Below are positions 54,201-63,900 of a stretch of DNA of 64,000 nucleotides, piece after piece (positions within the stretch are counted from its first letter, which is position 1; each line of letters opens with the position of its first letter). The notes beneath the pieces were generated by a model, which saw nothing but the letters and a program-made list of their open reading frames with translations, did no database searches and had not been told where the DNA came from. The position numbers and the translations under genes were made by a program. The DNA comes from Paenibacillus albidus (GTDB lineage Bacteria; Bacillota; Bacilli; Paenibacillales; Paenibacillaceae): positions 248,001-312,000 of the forward strand of contig NZ_BMKR01000004.1 of NCBI RefSeq assembly GCF_014644435.1, written 5' to 3'.

Positions 54201-55657
54201 GCATTCTCCATGCCTGGATGCTGGAGGAGCAGCCGCTTTCAGGAATTACGGCCGCTACAGAGATTACGGATGCAGCCGCAGCAGAGCGCGGGTACCTGTC
54301 GATTGTTCATTTAGCCGCTGCACTGGATGAAGATCTCTGCGGAGCAGAGGTCCGGTTGACGGTGGCGGCCAGCCGGATCTTTACTATCTTCGGATCAGGA
54401 GGAACAACAGCGCCGGAGCGGCGCGCCATCCTTGGGCCGATTCTAACCCTGAGCCAGGAGCGGCCCGGCTGGCAGGGCCAGTTGGTGGACTTTCAACCGG
54501 AAGAACCGGAGAGACGCCTGACAGACAAGCTCTGGCAGGAGCTCACGTCCCCGCCCGGCCCGGCGGGGGTAGCTGCTTACCGTAGCGGGACGAGGCTGAT
54601 ACAGGCCTTTGACCCGTTTACGGCTCCAGCTCATTATTCCGAAGCAGCGGAAACAACAGCCAAAGAGATCTATCTCGTCGTCTCCCCCGCCGGTGGTGCG
54701 GAGTTGATTCGCAGCTTCTTGGCCGCCCGGCCTGGTGCGGAGGTGATAACCTCCGAAGGTCTCGGCTCGGCACAGCTTAAGAAGGCTATCGCTGCGGCGG
54801 CTGGAATCTGCGGCCGGATTGACGGGGTGGTGTACGAACCGGAGCTGCAAGTCTTGGAATGGCGGACGCTGGCGGCGTTGTCCGCAGCGGAGGACCTGCA
54901 GGTTCCGGCGTCTCACACCTTCCCGGAACTGAACACGCTGCTGCTGGGCTGCGGTGCCGAGATCGGATTTGGCTGGATATTATCCTCCTTGTCCTCCGTA
55001 GTTGGCGGCCTGGGCCTCACTGAACTGGCCGCCGCTGCTGGCGTGCTTGATGCGGCTGCGGAAGCGGCGGCCAGCAGGGATATCCCCTGGCTGTCGCTGA
55101 GCCGGGATTTCATCCGCAGCCCGGATAGCCCGGCGGGTCCGGGCATTACCCGGGAACAGGAATATACCTTGTATGAACGGCTGTGGCCGATCCGGAGCCG
55201 GATCAGCCGGGCTGTCATCTCTGCGCAGCATCCCGTATCCCGGCTGATGACGGCCTCGGAGACACCGCTGCTCCCGGCGGAACCCGATCCATCCGCCCGT
55301 CCTTTCGATGCTGTAGGAACTCGTGAGCGCCCGGCCTATCTGGGGGCTTACGAACCTCCGGCGACCGAGCCGGAGACCATTATCTGTGAAATCATCACAG
55401 AGCTGCTGGGCGTACATCCAGTGGGTGTACAGGACCATTTTTACGATTTGGGTGGACATTCACTGCTGCTGACACGTCTCTTGTCAAGGATCAAGGATGT
55501 GTTCCGCGCCGAACTGCCGCTCCGGACTGTCATGGAGAAGCCAACGGTGGCGGGAATTATCGACAGCCTGATGAGCGAGTGGGGGGATGCCGGGACCGTA
55601 GCGGACATTGCGGAGGCTTACCGCGAATATCAGCGGCTGACCTATGAAGGTGTGTAG
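51218..55657 (+). CDS. PKS module KS-AT-KR(inactive)-ACP
   Basis: The 1479-residue protein has a competent KS (Cys180 in YTACSTSL, ETHGTGT, KGNIGHLH), an AT with Ser632 in GHSIGE and TSHAFHS (malonyl type), a degenerate ketoreductase and an ACP (Ser1415 in LGGHSLL). In the KR the NADPH loop is lost (YLVVSPAGGAELIR at ~1150), and the segment matching SGYAAANAF reads TELAAAAGVL (~1267), so the catalytic Tyr is Leu. The beta-keto group should stay unreduced. It follows the megasynthase by 5 bases with GAAGAAGGTGATG. I see no single clb counterpart of this length; it may replace one of the shorter clb PKS proteins. Confidence 0.88.
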   Translation: MSEETTQTGLEIAVIGMSGKFPGADNLEQYWELLMLGASSVTQFSYEELRAEGIAPERLNHPDYVKAKPYLGNVYDFDASLFGYAPWEAGNMDPQIRLFHEIVYHALENSGYHPDRYDGQIGMYAGAPLDLKWTSDHLSRHGDGEDVLESGIVSSKDFLSQLISYKLNLTGPSYTLYTACSTSLAAVHLACQGLLLGDCNLAVAGGVTLEQPGKSGYLYQEGTIYSKSGVCRPFDSRADGTIFGEGAGAVVLKRLSEAIDDGDHIYAVIKGSSSNNDGRRKVGFAAPSLEGQKEVIRSAWNLADIEPDTIGYIETHGTGTKVGDPIEFTALQQVFGQEDKRRPIGSVKGNIGHLHAAAGIAGLIKTALSLEREMIPPTANYAAPNPLLEMEKSAFYLTGEPVAWPRGKVPRRAGISSFGVGGTNVHLILEEPPIRAESEPSGLPAVLLLSAKSPAALERMQAELSYHLENRRNSTPLADVAYTLQMGRGQFKYRLACVAWGAEEAVRLLGGAGSGARVNYSAEERINRPVVFMFTGQGAQTMGMGAELYRRHLSYRQEVDRLAELLLPKLGRDIRRYIGAAETEALPHEGTAVESELHQTWLAQPALFVLEYALAQAWMKLGVRPALMAGHSIGEYVAATLAGVFTLDDALDIVVARGRLMQSAPGGMMLAAAIPAAEADRYVSEDVSLAAINQPGLCVFSGEEGELLQRQEEWNQAGIFTARLNTSHAFHSARMDGILEPFREVLRSKRLNTPGLPFCSCLTGELITGEMAVDPEYWTAQLRGTVNFSAIISGCLESADSVFLEVGPGQTLCRLAKAQAGEERLVLHSLGATGTTGETAVFLETLSRLWLAGVPVQWEQLYPPQSRQRLPLPMYSFDRQTYLPGPTLPGPLRAAAAEPDPSLLYLPAWKQEPLTDTPGMAGSQPLTWLILREEGRVAGRCRERLMERGDRCIEVLPAGQYRRLTPDLFELNPVQAGDYLQLADNLRKDGIRIDRILHAWMLEEQPLSGITAATEITDAAAAERGYLSIVHLAAALDEDLCGAEVRLTVAASRIFTIFGSGGTTAPERRAILGPILTLSQERPGWQGQLVDFQPEEPERRLTDKLWQELTSPPGPAGVAAYRSGTRLIQAFDPFTAPAHYSEAAETTAKEIYLVVSPAGGAELIRSFLAARPGAEVITSEGLGSAQLKKAIAAAAGICGRIDGVVYEPELQVLEWRTLAALSAAEDLQVPASHTFPELNTLLLGCGAEIGFGWILSSLSSVVGGLGLTELAAAAGVLDAAAEAAASRDIPWLSLSRDFIRSPDSPAGPGITREQEYTLYERLWPIRSRISRAVISAQHPVSRLMTASETPLLPAEPDPSARPFDAVGTRERPAYLGAYEPPATEPETIICEIITELLGVHPVGVQDHFYDLGGHSLLLTRLLSRIKDVFRAELPLRTVMEKPTVAGIIDSLMSEWGDAGTVADIAEAYREYQRLTYEGV

Positions 55658-55686
55658 TAGGCAGATTTCAGGACGGAGGATGAACG

Positions 55687-56538
55687 ATGGAACAAAGGAT
55701 TGGTGTTGTAGGTTCAGGTGTGATGGGGAGCGGCGTGGCCCAGGTCTTCGCCCAAGGCGGTTACGACACCGTGGTTGTAGAGGTATCCGAAGCGCAGATG
55801 CGCAGAACCCGGGAAAAGATTCGGGAGAGCCTTCGTTTTCAGAAAATGATGACCGGTGTGGCGCCGCGGGAGCGTGCTGAGGTTGTGCTGGACCGCATCC
55901 ACTTCACCCAAGACATTGAGGCACTCGCCGCGTGTTCATTCGTGGTGGAGAATGTGACCGAGAGCTGGGATATCAAACGGGCAGTTTACGATCAGCTCAA
56001 CAAAGTCTGCACGAAGGATTGCATTCTGGGGGTTAACACATCGGCGATATCGATCACCCGTGTGGCTGCGTTGGTGGAACGCCCCGAGCGGGTGGTTGGG
56101 ATCCATTTCATGAATCCGGTGCCGCTTAAACCCATGGTTGAAGTCATCAGGGGATATCATACCACCCCGGAGACACTGCAAGTGACTCAGGAATTGCTGG
56201 GAACCCTCGGCAAACAAAGTGTAGTCGTTGACGACTCGGTCGGGTTTGTGACCAACCGGGCGATGATGATTTTTGTCAATGAGGCCATCTTCATGGTGCA
56301 GGAGCAAGTAGCTACACCCGAGGACATTGATATTTTATTCAAACAGTGTTTCGGACATAAGATGGGCCCCTTGCAGACGGCCGACCTGATTGGGCTGGAC
56401 ACCATACTCAAGTCACTTGATGTACTGTATGAAGGCTATAACGACAGTAAATACCGCCCTTGTCCCCTGCTCAAAAAAATGGTAGATGCCGGACTGCATG
56501 GTATGAAATCCGGTGAGGGTTTTTATTCTTACAATTGA
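55687..56538 (+). CDS. 3-hydroxyacyl-CoA dehydrogenase-like protein for aminomalonyl-ACP, ClbD/ZmaG-like
   Basis: This 283-residue NAD-dependent dehydrogenase has the Rossmann loop GVVGSGVMGSGVAQ, VVENVTESWDIK, the catalytic segment GIHFMNPVPLKPMVEVI and the GFVTNRAMM helix of the 3-hydroxybutyryl-CoA dehydrogenase family. In zwittermicin and colibactin assembly the homologue oxidises the seryl-ACP hydroxymethyl group toward the acid. The following genes (ACP, acyl-CoA dehydrogenase, AT, Ser A domain) are those of that pathway. GGACGGAGGATGAACG precedes ATG 55687. It is too small to be a fatty-acid beta-oxidation fusion enzyme. Confidence 0.9.
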   Translation: MEQRIGVVGSGVMGSGVAQVFAQGGYDTVVVEVSEAQMRRTREKIRESLRFQKMMTGVAPRERAEVVLDRIHFTQDIEALAACSFVVENVTESWDIKRAVYDQLNKVCTKDCILGVNTSAISITRVAALVERPERVVGIHFMNPVPLKPMVEVIRGYHTTPETLQVTQELLGTLGKQSVVVDDSVGFVTNRAMMIFVNEAIFMVQEQVATPEDIDILFKQCFGHKMGPLQTADLIGLDTILKSLDVLYEGYNDSKYRPCPLLKKMVDAGLHGMKSGEGFYSYN

Positions 56539-56557
56539 TTACAGGAGGCTGATCCCT

Positions 56558-56818
56558 ATGAATCATGAGGAAATCAAACAACAGGTAACTGAATTTCTGA
56601 CCCGCTCCTTGCGCACCAAGGAACTTAAGGACGATGACAATATCCTGGAGCTGGGCCTGGTGCATTCCCTGTTCATGATCCAGCTGATTATGTTCATCGA
56701 GAAGACGTTTCACCTGGAGCTGGAAGAAGAGGATCTGGATATGGACAATATCAAGACAGTCAATGATCTGGTAGTGCTGATTGAACGCCATCAACAGACG
56801 GGAGCTGCATTTCAATGA
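56558..56818 (+). CDS. Free-standing acyl carrier protein, ClbE/ZmaH-like
   Basis: The 86-residue carrier has the four-helix pattern of an ACP. The pantetheine serine is in LGLVHSLFMIQL; this V-H/N-S-L-F form is typical of carriers that bear seryl or aminomalonyl units, unlike the D-S-L of fatty-acid ACPs. It should be loaded with serine by the A domain at 59299 and oxidised in place by its neighbours. AGGAGG lies 9 bases before ATG 56558. It overlaps the next gene by 4 bases. Confidence 0.9.
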   Translation: MNHEEIKQQVTEFLTRSLRTKELKDDDNILELGLVHSLFMIQLIMFIEKTFHLELEEEDLDMDNIKTVNDLVVLIERHQQTGAAFQ

Positions 56819-57942
56819 ATACACCGTTAAAAGCGACCTCCGCCCCAGCCGCCGAAGCGGTTCGCCGCTTTGTGGAGTCGCGCGTCATGCCCCTGGCCGT
56901 CCAGATGGATCAGGAGCAGGAGATTCCGCGTATTTTGTTCACCGAAATGGCGGCCGAAGGACTGACAGGCCTGGCGGTACCAGTCAAATATGGGGGAACT
57001 GCCGTGGACTACGCCACACTGGGGGCCATCCATGAAGAGCTGGGCCGGGGCTTAGCTTCGGTACAGAATGCCTGTACAGTGTTCGGCATGGTCTGTAAAC
57101 CGCTTTCGCGTTTTGGGTCGGAAGCCCAGAAGGACAAATGGCTGCCCGCCATTGCAGCCGGCGAAGTGATCCCGGCGATTGCAATCACCGAACCGGGGGT
57201 CGGGAGCGATATCTCCAAGCTGGAGACGGAAGCTGTGCAAGAGGATGGCCAAATCATCCTGAATGGCAGCAAAAAATACATCACACTTGGTCAAATCGCC
57301 GACTTGTTCCTGGTGTTCGCCCGCCTGAACGGGCGCGGGGTCGCCGTGCTGGTGGAACGGGGAACCCCCGGCTTAAGGATTAATCCGCTGCGTGGGCTGA
57401 TGGGGCTGCGGGCCAATATGCTGGCTGAGCTGACCTTCGAGAATTGCTCTGTACCTGTGGAGAATCTGGTCGGCAAAATCGGCTTCGGCTTCACCCATGT
57501 GGCGAACTATGCGCTGGATGAAGGCCGTTACACCACCGCTTGCGGCAGTGTAGGCCTGGCTCAGGCTTGCCTCGAGCACAGCTTTCATTATACCGGGGAG
57601 CGGTTCCAGTTCGGTGAACCGCTGCGAAAGCATCAGCTCGTGCAGAAGATGCTCAGCGAGATGATCACCGAGACCAAAGCCGCGCGCGAGCTGTGTGCCG
57701 CCGCCGGGCGGCTGCGGGAGCAAGGTGATCCTGCAGCCATCACGGAGACCCTGGTCGCCAAGTACCATGCTTCCAAAACGGCTGTCCATGCAGCAGACCA
57801 TGCTTTGCAGCTGCACGGCGCTTCGGGCTGCATGAATGGCAATCCGGTGGAACGGTTGTACCGGGATGCCAAGATTATGGAGATCATTGAAGGGACTTCC
57901 CAGATGCATGAGCTGCAAATTGCACGCACCTTCCGTTTGTAA
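56815..57942 (+). CDS. Acyl-CoA dehydrogenase-like flavoenzyme, ClbF/ZmaI-like
   Basis: The 375-residue FAD enzyme has the acyl-CoA dehydrogenase pattern: GLTGLAVPVKYGGTAVDY, AITEPGVGSDISKLET (FAD/substrate loop), GSKKYITLGQIAD, GERFQFGEPLRKHQLVQ and the C-terminal QLHGASGCMNGNPVERLYRD (FAD). In the aminomalonyl pathway it acts on the carrier-bound amino acid rather than an acyl-CoA. It overlaps the ACP gene by ATGA. With the dehydrogenase and ACP genes it forms the same D-E-F order as clb. Confidence 0.9.
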   Translation: MNTPLKATSAPAAEAVRRFVESRVMPLAVQMDQEQEIPRILFTEMAAEGLTGLAVPVKYGGTAVDYATLGAIHEELGRGLASVQNACTVFGMVCKPLSRFGSEAQKDKWLPAIAAGEVIPAIAITEPGVGSDISKLETEAVQEDGQIILNGSKKYITLGQIADLFLVFARLNGRGVAVLVERGTPGLRINPLRGLMGLRANMLAELTFENCSVPVENLVGKIGFGFTHVANYALDEGRYTTACGSVGLAQACLEHSFHYTGERFQFGEPLRKHQLVQKMLSEMITETKAARELCAAAGRLREQGDPAAITETLVAKYHASKTAVHAADHALQLHGASGCMNGNPVERLYRDAKIMEIIEGTSQMHELQIARTFRL

Positions 57943-57979
57943 CACTGCGCCGCAACTGCGACAGAAGGGTGAGGATCGG

Positions 57980-59302
57980 ATGAACAACCAGGCAGACCTG
58001 GCTTTAATATTCCCCGGATCGGGGTCCCAATATAAAGGAATGATGCGGAGCCTCTATGAATCCTCACGGATTGTGCAGGATACGCTGCACGAGGCGGATG
58101 AAATTCTCGGCTTTGAGTTATCCCGGCTGATGATGCTCGGCAGCACGGTCAAACTGAACCGGATCGGGCATATGCTGCCGGCCATCTGTGCGGCGAGTGT
58201 GGCCCATTACCGCCTGTACCGGGAGCAAGGCGGACCGCTGCCGGCCTATATGGCCGGGCACAGTCTGGGGGAATACTCCGCACTGATTTGCAGCGGTGCC
58301 TTGTCTTTTAAAGACGGGCTGCTGCTGGTCAGCTACCGTGCCCGTCTGGCGGAAGAAGTTATGGAAGCTACGGGCGGCGCAATGAGCATCATGAAATCGG
58401 TTGATCCTGCACGGGTCGCTTCGCTGTGCCTGGAACTGCAAGCTGAAGGGCGGAAGGTCAGTATAGCCTGCCTGAACTCGCGCAGCCAGATTGCAGTTTC
58501 CGGTCAAGATGCGGCGCTGGCGGAGCTGGAGCAGCGGGTTGCAGAAGCATCAGCCCATGCACAGATCAGCTACCTGATCGGGAGTGCCCCTTACCACTGT
58601 TCCCTGATGCAGCCGAGAGCGGCGGAAATGGCGGAGGAGCTAAGCAAATATAGCTGGAGCCTCCCCGGATGCCAGCTCCTGTCCAATGTAACAGGACGAC
58701 CTTATACGTCCATCCAGGAGATGCAGGCACTGCTGCCGCAGCAATTACACAAGCCGGTGCTGTGGCAGGAATCCATCTTACATCTGCTGGAGAACGGTGC
58801 GCGGACATTCATTGAAATGGGCCCGCAAAATATCCTCAAGACACTGATGCCCGAAATTTCAGATGAAACCCGTGTGTATGCCCATGATGAAAAGTTGGAC
58901 CGGATGACCATCCGTGATCTCTTCATCGCAGCTTCCGTCTCATCTGTGCTCAGGCCCAAGGCTGAGCCAGGACCGTCAGCCGCAGATTCGCGTCTTAAAG
59001 CGATAGGCATGTGTCTAACCCATGCCATGACTACCCGCAATTACAATCAGGCTGACGCCTCGGATATGCCGTCCTTGCAGCTGTATACGCAAGTCAAACA
59101 GTTGAAGCAAGAGCTGGATCAAGGGGGAGTCCCGCTTGGAGAAGAGCATGTTGCCCAGGCGTTGTCCATGTTGCAGGCCGTGTTTGAAGATAAGCGGACC
59201 CCGGACAATGAGCGGCAGCTCCGCTGGCAGCAAATCAAGGAAAAGACCGGAGTGGAGCGGCAAGTGGAGGTTAAAGCCGTGGCAAGGAGGGAAACGGAAT
59301 GA
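57980..59302 (+). CDS. Stand-alone trans-acting acyltransferase, ClbG/ZmaF-like
   Basis: The 440-residue protein has a FabD-like AT over residues ~5-300: PGSGSQYKGMM, GHSLGEYSAL (Ser95), and SAPYHCSLMQPR in the substrate-selecting position. The C-terminal ~130 residues are a helical extension not found in FabD. ClbG and ZmaF are such enzymes and deliver malonyl or aminomalonyl units to modules that lack an AT. Here the obvious client is the KS-AT(dead)-ACP protein at 31839. GAGGAT precedes ATG 57980. It overlaps the next gene by ATGA. Confidence 0.88.
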   Translation: MNNQADLALIFPGSGSQYKGMMRSLYESSRIVQDTLHEADEILGFELSRLMMLGSTVKLNRIGHMLPAICAASVAHYRLYREQGGPLPAYMAGHSLGEYSALICSGALSFKDGLLLVSYRARLAEEVMEATGGAMSIMKSVDPARVASLCLELQAEGRKVSIACLNSRSQIAVSGQDAALAELEQRVAEASAHAQISYLIGSAPYHCSLMQPRAAEMAEELSKYSWSLPGCQLLSNVTGRPYTSIQEMQALLPQQLHKPVLWQESILHLLENGARTFIEMGPQNILKTLMPEISDETRVYAHDEKLDRMTIRDLFIAASVSSVLRPKAEPGPSAADSRLKAIGMCLTHAMTTRNYNQADASDMPSLQLYTQVKQLKQELDQGGVPLGEEHVAQALSMLQAVFEDKRTPDNERQLRWQQIKEKTGVERQVEVKAVARRETE

Positions 59303-60930
59303 ATCTGCCTACTGTGGAGAACGAATGGCTGCAGCTGCTGCGCGGCTTTAACGATACCGCTGCTTCTTATTCACAGGACACCACGCTGGTGCAGCAATTT
59401 GAAGCACGCGCGGCGGAGCAGCCGCTTGCACCGGCCGTATATGTGAAGGATGTTGTCTACACTTACGGGGAACTGAACCGTGCAGCGAACCGGCTTGCTC
59501 ATGCGCTGCGGTTAAGCGGTGCCGGAAGCGGGTCGATTGTAGCCCTGATGCTGGAGCGTTCTTTTGACATGCTGGTTGCCGTATACGGCGTGCTCAAAGC
59601 CGGAGCCGCATATTTGCCGCTGGATGCGGAGTGTCCGCCCAAGAGGCTTGAGGCAATGCTGTCTGACAGCTCGCCGGGCTGGGTCATCACAGAGGGTGGA
59701 GAGTCCCGACCGTCTGTGCTGCCTTCAACCGCCGAATGGGTGACGTTGGACCATCTGGCGGACCTTGACCTGCCCGGGACGAATCTGCCGGAAGGACCGC
59801 AGCCGGGTGATCTGGCTTATGTCATCTATACATCCGGCACCACCGGCGATCCCAAGGGTGTGCTTGTAGAACATGGTGCTCTGGTTAACCGGATCGAATG
59901 GATGCAGAAAAAATTCCCGATTACAGACAAGGATATCCTGTTTCAAAAAACAGTGTATACGTTCGATGTCTCAGTCTGGGAGCTGGTCTGGTGGTCAACA
60001 GCAGGCGCTGCGGTCTGCCTGCTGCCGCCGCGCAAGGAAAATGATCCGCGTGTGTTCGTGAGACTGATTGAGAAAACAGGAGTCAGTGTGATTCATTTTG
60101 TTCCCTCCGTATTGCGATTGTTCCTTGAATATATCGGCAGCGGTTTTGCACTGGAACGCCTGAATAGCCTGCGGTATGTATTCTGCAGCGGAGAAGCGTT
60201 GACCGCCCCCCTGGCCCGGCAGTTCTATCATACGTTCCCGGAGGAACAAGGCGTGAAGTTGATTAATCTCTACGGTCCTACGGAAGCGGCGATCGATGTC
60301 ACCTATCATGTCTGCGAGCGGGATTCCCTGGACGAGCCGGTTCCGATCGGACGGCCTATTGACAACATCCGTTTGTATATACTGCGCGATGATTTCTCGC
60401 TGGCACCCATTGGAGAGACAGGCCAGCTCTATATCTCAGGGGCAGGATTGGCCCGCGGGTATCTGAACCAGCCGCAGTTGACGATGGAGAGGTTCGTGCC
60501 CAATCCTTATGAACCCGGGCAGCGCATGTACCGTACAGGTGATCTTGCCTCATGGAACAGGGAGGGAGAAGTCATGTACGCCGGGCGGGAGGACGATCAG
60601 ATCAAACTGCGCGGATTGCGTATTGAGCTGGGTGAAGTGGAGAGCAACTTGCTCCGCAGCGTCCATGTCAAAGCTGCCGTTGCAGGCGTCCGTACAGGGG
60701 ATACCGGGGAACAATTCCTAACCGCCTTTGTGGTTGCGGCTACGGACGCGGAACCCCTTCCGGAACAGGATAAGTTGCGGGCACTACGGGCCGAGCTGGC
60801 TTTGTATTTGCCTGCATATGCGATTCCGACAGAAATGATCTGGATCGACGAGATTCCACTGAAACGGACCGGCAAGGCAGACCGGAGCCTCCTGCTTGCC
60901 ATTCACGGAGGTAAGGCCGCACGAAGCTAA
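59299..60930 (+). CDS. Stand-alone serine adenylation domain (first A domain of ClbH; ZmaJ-like)
   Basis: The 543-residue protein is a single A domain with no carrier. Core motifs: YTSGTTGDPKG, YGPTEAAID, MYRTGDLA and KRTGKADRS (A10 lysine). Pocket residues by alignment to GrsA read D-V-W-H-F-S-L-I-D-K, one change from the EntF serine code. It should activate L-Ser and load the free ACP at 56558 to begin aminomalonyl-ACP. It overlaps the AT gene by ATGA. In ClbH this domain is fused to the following C-A-PCP; here it is a separate protein. Confidence 0.92.
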   Translation: MNLPTVENEWLQLLRGFNDTAASYSQDTTLVQQFEARAAEQPLAPAVYVKDVVYTYGELNRAANRLAHALRLSGAGSGSIVALMLERSFDMLVAVYGVLKAGAAYLPLDAECPPKRLEAMLSDSSPGWVITEGGESRPSVLPSTAEWVTLDHLADLDLPGTNLPEGPQPGDLAYVIYTSGTTGDPKGVLVEHGALVNRIEWMQKKFPITDKDILFQKTVYTFDVSVWELVWWSTAGAAVCLLPPRKENDPRVFVRLIEKTGVSVIHFVPSVLRLFLEYIGSGFALERLNSLRYVFCSGEALTAPLARQFYHTFPEEQGVKLINLYGPTEAAIDVTYHVCERDSLDEPVPIGRPIDNIRLYILRDDFSLAPIGETGQLYISGAGLARGYLNQPQLTMERFVPNPYEPGQRMYRTGDLASWNREGEVMYAGREDDQIKLRGLRIELGEVESNLLRSVHVKAAVAGVRTGDTGEQFLTAFVVAATDAEPLPEQDKLRALRAELALYLPAYAIPTEMIWIDEIPLKRTGKADRSLLLAIHGGKAARS

Positions 60931-60943
60931 GGGGGCGGAATGG

Positions 60944-63900
60944 ATGATGATAAACAATGAACTATATGACAAATTATTGCACAAAAAAGGGATTTCAGTT
61001 CCGGGACACTCCGCGATTCCCCGTACGGGAGAGACCGGTCCCTTCGGTTTGTCCCCTGCGCAGCGCGGGATTTGGTTCCTCCAGCAGCTACATCCGGCCA
61101 GCGCCGCCTTCAATAACAGTGCGGCTCTAAAGATCGAAGGAAACCTTAACACGGACTGTATGCGGGCAGCGCTGCGATCTCTGCTGGAACGGCATGAACT
61201 GCTTAATGTAAATTACAGGCTGCACCAGGGCGAGCCGTGTGCCAGTCCTCACGCAGTAGACTTAGCTTTTGAAGAGGTTTCAGCGGAGGCTGCCGACGGG
61301 GATGCATCGTCGGAAAGGCTGCATACGCAAATCTCAAATATTGCAGGCAGCACGATGGACCTTGAGCATGATCCGCTGATTGCTTTTACACTGCTGCGCG
61401 TAGGTGAGCAGGAGCATATCTGGATCATCCGCATGCACCATATAGTAGCAGACGGCTGGTCCAAGGGGATTCTCCTGCGTGACTTTACACGCCTGTATGA
61501 AGCAGCCTTGAACAAGGTAACTCCGGAACTGCAGCCGCTTGCGATCCAGTACCGGGACTATGTTCGGTGGCTTGGCAGCCGGAGCGAAGAGCCGGCGTAT
61601 GCACGGGATCTGGCCTTCTGGCTTGATAAGCTGGAAGGCGCGCCCCCTATGTTGGATATACCGGCCGACTTTAAACGGCCGAGCACCATGTCGGGCTTGG
61701 GGGGGATGGAGACCTTTGAGATAGAGCCTGATGTATATGAGTGCATCAGCAGCTTTTGCCGGAAGGAACGCTTATCGGTGTTTCATTTCCTGCTGACCGT
61801 TTTTAAGACTCTGCTCTTCCGGTACTGTGCAGCAGAAGATTTGCTTGTCGGCACGCCGGTAGCCGGACGTACAAGAACCGAACTGGAGCCGCTGATCGGC
61901 ATGTTCGTGAATACAGTGGTGGTCCGCACACAGCCGCGGGACGACCTGCCTTTTATAGATTATGCAAGGAAGGTTCAGGAAGAGGCCTTGCTCGCTTTTG
62001 ACCATCAGGAGCTGCCGTTCGATCTGCTTGTCGAGAAGCTGAACCCTGACCGTGAGCGAAGTGTACAGCCGGTCTTCCAGACCATGTTCCAGCTCGATAA
62101 TCTGGAGATGCCTGTTATGGAAGCGCAAGGGCTCCGCTTGTCACCGGTTCCGCTCGATATCGGGATTGCCCAGAATGATCTGTCCGTATCCTGCTGGGAG
62201 GAAGACGGAGGGCTGCGGGGGACTTTTGAATTCAGTTCCGATCTGTTCACCAGAGCAACGGTGAGGCGAATGGCCTTACATTTTGTCCGTCTGGTGTCAG
62301 CAGCTCTGGCCTGTCCTCAGCAGGTGCTTGGCCGGCTTGAACTGCTGGATGCAAAAGAGGAGCAGATGATTTTGCGGACGTGGAACGAGACAGCGATGCC
62401 GGTGCCGGAACATGGTTTTATATCCTGGATCGAGCGCAGAGCCGTCCAAGCTCCGGCAAGCTGTGCGGTGCTTGAAGGGGAACAGCGGCTTAGTTACCGT
62501 GATCTCAACCTGTGGGCGAACCGTCTTGCGGCGCTGCTTGTGGCTAAGGGTCTGACCGCAGAGACACCGGTGCTTGTCTGCCTGCCTTCCTCGGGACGTT
62601 TTGTGGCGGCCGCGCTGGCTGTATCCAAAGCGGGAGGAGCCGTGGTGCCTGTTGATCCGGCTATGCCCAGGGAACGCATCCGGCAGATGGTGGAGGAGCT
62701 TGGCGGCCATGGATTTGCACTGAGCGATGCTGCACATGCCGCGTTACTGCCCCTTCCGGACGAGCGCTTGATCTTGCTGGGGGAGCAGCCTCCAGTGTTC
62801 AGCGGGCAAGACGAACGAAGACCGGAAGCTGAATTGTCGCCGCAGGGGCTGGCTTTTATCATCTTCACTTCCGGTTCGACAGGGGTCCCAAAAGGTGTCC
62901 TTTTGGAGCGGCGCAGCATCGACAATCTGGTCCAGTCTTTTCTATCTTCGTACCAGGTAACGGACGGGGATCGCCTTCTGCCCATTACATCGGTTGCTTC
63001 GGCCAGTTTCATCGGGGAATCGCTGCCGATTCTGGCAGCAGGAGGGACGCTTGTGTTGCCGGAGACCGAAACCGTGCTGCACCCGGGCAAGCTGCGGGCG
63101 TATATGGAACGGCACCAAATTACGATCCTCAGCACGGTGCCATCCATGATAAGGCGCTTAAACAGCGACGGAGGAACCAATCCGGGACTGCGCCTGATTC
63201 TTAGCGGCGGGGAGACCTTGCTGCCAAACCATGTGGACAGGCTGCGCGGCGTCGAAATTGCCAACGGGTATGGATTGTCAGAATCGGGCGTGTGCAGTAC
63301 ATATACGCTGCTGAAGCCGGGAACGGACGGGGCACAGACGGTTTCCGCTTCACTTGGCAGGCCTGTAGCCAATCAGCAGGTCTATGTACTGAATGCTCAT
63401 CTGCAGCCGGTTCCGATTGGGGTGAAGGGACAAATCTGCATCTCTGGCCACGGCCTGGCCCGCGGATATCTGAACCGGGGGGATTTGACTGAAGCGGCCT
63501 TCGTTCCCCATCCGTTCCGCGAGGGTGAGCGGCTGCTTCTTACCGGAGATACCGGATATTTGCTCCCCGGCGGTGAGCTTGCTTTCATCGGCCGCAGCGA
63601 CCGTCAAGTCCAAATCCGCGGATACCGGATTGAACTGAGTGAAGTGGAGCGGCACCTGTGTGCCTGCCCGGAGGTCGAGGAGGCGGCCGTGCATCCGCAG
63701 CCCGATTTTGAAGGCAACCTGCGCCTGATCGCCTACTATACGGTCCGCAGCCAAACGAGTATTATCGGCCGGCAATTGGCTCATTGGCTGGAGCCGCGGA
63801 TTCCTTCTTATATGAAGCCCGCCGCTTATATTCAGCTGGACCATATTCCCTATAATGCCAATGGCAAGCTGGAGGTTTCGGCCCTTCCGCAGCCCGGAGA

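Noticed and set aside
55687..60930. Hydroxymalonyl- or methoxymalonyl-ACP pathway
   Set aside because: There is no FkbH-like loader or O-methyltransferase, and the A domain has a serine code.
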